Part shown: positions 58,408 to 60,272 of the stretch, piece by piece
How positions within the stretch are numbered: position 1 is the stretch's first letter
Layout of the letters: every line of letters begins with the position of its first letter
From: Candidatus Blautia stercorigallinarum
Lineage (GTDB): Bacteria > Bacillota > Clostridia > Lachnospirales > Lachnospiraceae
DNA: 60,272 nucleotides
NCBI GenBank assembly: GCA_019112785.1
Contig: DXIQ01000008.1
Span: 1-60,272 of the forward strand
Direction of reading: 5' to 3'
Program-made: the position numbers and the translations under genes
The notes under the pieces: generated by a model
The model's database searches: none
Told to the model about the DNA's origin: nothing
What the model saw: the letters and a program-made list of their open reading frames with translations, nothing else

Positions 58408-59690
58408 CAGCGCAGAAGATCTTGGGGGTAAGTCCGCAAGCTTCAAAAAGAGAGATCAAGAAAGCCTATGCGGCTATGCTCCGCATGTATCATCCGGAGG
58501 ACTATCCAGAGGAATTCCAGAAGATCCAGGAAGCCTATGAGACTTTGAATAAGGGGGGATTTCCGGGAGAAGGATCTGGAAACGATGGATTTTCGGAGGG
58601 AGCTTTTTCAGAAAATGAAGGCTTCCGGAAGGAAGAAGAATGGCAGGAAGAGCAGGAGCAGAAAGAAGAAAACAGGGGAGAACAGTCTGAGGACGACTGG
58701 GAGGATGCCTGGGAATCCCTGGACAAGGATGAGGAAGCCTGGAAGAAAAGACAGCAGGAAGAGCAGGAGAGAAGACAGCAGCAGGAAGAACAGGAAAGAA
58801 GACAGCAGCAGGAGGAGCAGGAAAGAAGACGGCAGCAGGAGGAACTGAGAAAAAGACAGCAGGAAGAGGAGTACCGCAGAGCCAGACAGCAGAAAGAGGA
58901 GTACCGCAGGAAGATCCAGGAGGAAGAATACAGGAAGGCCAGAGAAGAGCTGGATTTTGAAAAAATAGAGTGGAAAGCCCGGGAAGAGAAAAAGCTGAAG
59001 GAAAAAGAGACTATAGCGGCGGCTTTAAAAGACCTGGAACTTATCGTAAATACTTCTTCCAGGCGGCACAGATTGAAATCCTATGAGGAGTTTTTTGCCA
59101 AAGAGGAGTACAAGGAAGTGCTTTTTATGCCTGAATGTGTGGAAGGGGTCTGTCAGATCCTGGAAAACACCTGGCTGAAACGGGAGGTTTACGACATTTT
59201 TGCCAGAGAATACCACATGCGGGAGTATAAACCGGAGCAGCTAAAGCCTGGGGCAAGAAAGCTTTATCATATCCTGGATGAACACTGTAAATTCGGGAAA
59301 AAGCGCCATAAATATCAGATCGGCGCAGGAATTTTTGTGGCAGTCCTGGTGCTGCTGAGAAGTCTGATGCGGGCCACGGATGACAATGACTGGTTTTATT
59401 TTCTCCTGGTTCTGGTGACCGCCGGACTTTACTGGGGTTATCACGGGCTGTTGAAATACTATTCCAGATGGAGGATCCACATAATATACAGTCTGGGGAT
59501 CACGGTGAGCCAGTTTATCATGCTTATGGCAGACGCCTACACGCCTCTTCTGGGAAACCGGGATGCAGGAGAAGTCTTCGGGGCCATGGTGTTTTTGGGA
59601 GGCTCTCTGTATTTTATCGTAACTGTGGCTGCATACGTCATTGCCAGAATCTCACATAAGATAAGAAGAACAAAAGAAAAAAACAAGTAG
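58395..59690 (+). CDS. Membrane J-domain protein with HPE in place of HPD
   Basis: A 431-residue protein. Residues 1-55 are a J domain (AQKILGVSPQASKREIKKAY, IQEAYETLN), but the loop reads MYHPEDYPEE, giving HPE where HPD is required for most Hsp70 contacts. A Glu/Gln/Arg-rich stretch with EEQERRQQQ repeats (about 110-200) should form a charged helix or coiled coil. A helical domain follows, then four membrane segments from about residue 310 (IFVAVLVLLRSLM, FLLVLVTAGLYWGY, IIYSLGITVSQFIML, MVFLGGSLYFIVTVAAYVI). It would tether the Hsp70 of this cluster to the membrane. It is the last gene of the run and lacks a clear terminator behind it. Confidence 0.88.
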   Translation: MDKLTAQKILGVSPQASKREIKKAYAAMLRMYHPEDYPEEFQKIQEAYETLNKGGFPGEGSGNDGFSEGAFSENEGFRKEEEWQEEQEQKEENRGEQSEDDWEDAWESLDKDEEAWKKRQQEEQERRQQQEEQERRQQQEEQERRRQQEELRKRQQEEEYRRARQQKEEYRRKIQEEEYRKAREELDFEKIEWKAREEKKLKEKETIAAALKDLELIVNTSSRRHRLKSYEEFFAKEEYKEVLFMPECVEGVCQILENTWLKREVYDIFAREYHMREYKPEQLKPGARKLYHILDEHCKFGKKRHKYQIGAGIFVAVLVLLRSLMRATDDNDWFYFLLVLVTAGLYWGYHGLLKYYSRWRIHIIYSLGITVSQFIMLMADAYTPLLGNRDAGEVFGAMVFLGGSLYFIVTVAAYVIARISHKIRRTKEKNK

Positions 59691-59810
59691 AATAACAAGC
59701 GTACAAGCTATATAATGTAAATAACACGATATGCGAATATCGGGGAGAATTGTGGAAGTACGCAGCACGTAACAATCCGCAGGTATCGTAGTTGGAGAAA
59801 TGCGGATAAA

Positions 59811-59940
59811 GTCAAAGACCCCGATGCAAGCATACGGGACATCAAACTAGCAGCGATGCAAGCATCGGGGCATTAGACCCTCGCGGCAGTCGCCAAATGG
59901 ACATGCCAGCATGTCCGCTTGGCTCGTTGCCCGCGGGAAT
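59811..59940 (+). ncRNA. Structured leader element, copy 2
   Basis: Same design and same orientation as the element at 7498-7596: GATGCAAGCATC-type hairpins (here partly duplicated at 59819-59831 and 59854-59870), then CGCGG (59882-59886) pairing with CCGCG (59931-59935) around CCAA..GGACATGC-CA-GCATGTCC..TTGG (59893-59922). It ends 21 bp before the kinase ATG. TATAAT at 59711-59716 is the best start of transcription, leaving a leader of about 240 nt. I see nothing else between 59,691 and 59,810. Confidence 0.55.
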
Positions 59941-59961
59941 AAAAAACAGGAGGGTATTTAC

Positions 59962-60272
59962 ATGAGCGTAGAAGAGAACAGGAAAATCATCGAGGAAGGC
60001 CGGGCGGTACTGGGTATTGAGCTGGGTTCCACCAGGATCAAAGCGGTGCTGGTCAATGACAAGAACCAGCCTATCGCTTCAGGCAGCCATGAGTGGGAGA
60101 ACCAGTATGTGAACAATATCTGGACCTACAGCGAAGAGGCTATCTGGACAGGTATCCAGGACAGCTATCAGGATATGGCCAGAGATGTGAAGGAAAAATA
60201 CGGGGTGGAGATCACAAAGCTGGGCGCTATTGGATTCAGCGCCATGATGCACGGCTATATGCCTTTTGACAA
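59962..60272 (+). CDS. FGGY-family carbohydrate kinase, 5' part only
   Basis: The first 103 codons of a sugar kinase, open at the window end. It begins with a short helix and then VLGIELGSTRIKAVLVND, the phosphate-1 motif of the FGGY fold, followed by ASGSHEWENQYVNNIWTYSEEAIWTG and LGAIGFSAMMHGYMPFD. This resembles the ribulokinase/xylulokinase-like proteins of Lachnospiraceae arabinose clusters. It would phosphorylate a ketose in the cytoplasm. The ATG at 59962 follows AGGAGGG. The exact sugar needs the rest of the gene; arabinose-derived ribulose is suggested by the GH127 gene but not proven. Confidence 0.85.
   Translation, partial: MSVEENRKIIEEGRAVLGIELGSTRIKAVLVNDKNQPIASGSHEWENQYVNNIWTYSEEAIWTGIQDSYQDMARDVKEKYGVEITKLGAIGFSAMMHGYMPFD

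Overview
The window reads as a chromosome segment of a strictly anaerobic, gut-type Firmicute of the Lachnospiraceae (Blautia / Ruminococcus torques-like; family-level call by gene style, not by a marker gene). The signs are moderate GC, AGGAGG-type ribosome sites with frequent GTG and TTG starts, clear sigma-A promoters, a carbohydrate-centred gene set and a Gram-positive cell-wall sorting signal. No rRNA, tRNA, CRISPR array or intact insertion sequence was seen.

Layout. 1-4.6 kb: the start of rfbA (dTDP-glucose synthesis, cut by the window edge), a MerR regulator fused to a methyltransferase, a broken Rpn/PD-(D/E)XK gene and a 2-hydroxyacid dehydrogenase. 4.6-7.7 kb: a minus-strand operon of an M20 amidohydrolase and a YfcC transporter with a structured leader. 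7.7-10.7 kb: an AraC regulator divergent from a GH127 beta-L-arabinofuranosidase. 10.75-11.27 kb: nine palindromic 53-bp units and a terminator. 11.3-15.8 kb: a minus-strand envelope O-acylation operon (SGNH, DUF4358, MBOAT, DHHW). 16-22.2 kb: a Ugp-like glycerophosphodiester uptake operon (ATPase, two permeases, binding protein, phosphodiesterase, HAD phosphatase). 22.4-37.2 kb: a candidate invertible promoter, a small protein, and a 14-kb gene for a giant cell-wall adhesin with a VWA domain and about twenty pilin-like isopeptide repeats. 37.3-47.1 kb: a YihS-like sugar isomerase, a MATE exporter, a PNPOx-like protein, an arylamine N-acetyltransferase, a heterodimeric ABC exporter with MarR, and an iron alcohol dehydrogenase under a Rex-like operator. 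47.3-50.7 kb: a DnaJ-like co-chaperone and a two-gene Septu (PtuA/PtuB) defence system. 50.8-53.2 kb: UbiD (frameshifted), UbiX and LpdD, an arylic-acid decarboxylase set. 53.3-59.7 kb: a tight run of a small protein, a VWA/DUF2201 protein, a MoxR ATPase, an HscC-like Hsp70 and a membrane J-protein. 59.96 kb onward: the start of an FGGY sugar kinase.

The most interesting items are (a) the promoter pointing away from the giant adhesin between two palindromic, loxP-like sites, which would be a phase switch now in the OFF state; (b) the MoxR-VWA-Hsp70-J cluster, which looks like a membrane-attached protein-remodelling system with no function I can name; (c) the 53-bp palindrome array; and (d) a nested-hairpin element found in the same orientation in the leaders of two unrelated operons. 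All family calls come from reading motifs in the translated sequence; no database search was run.
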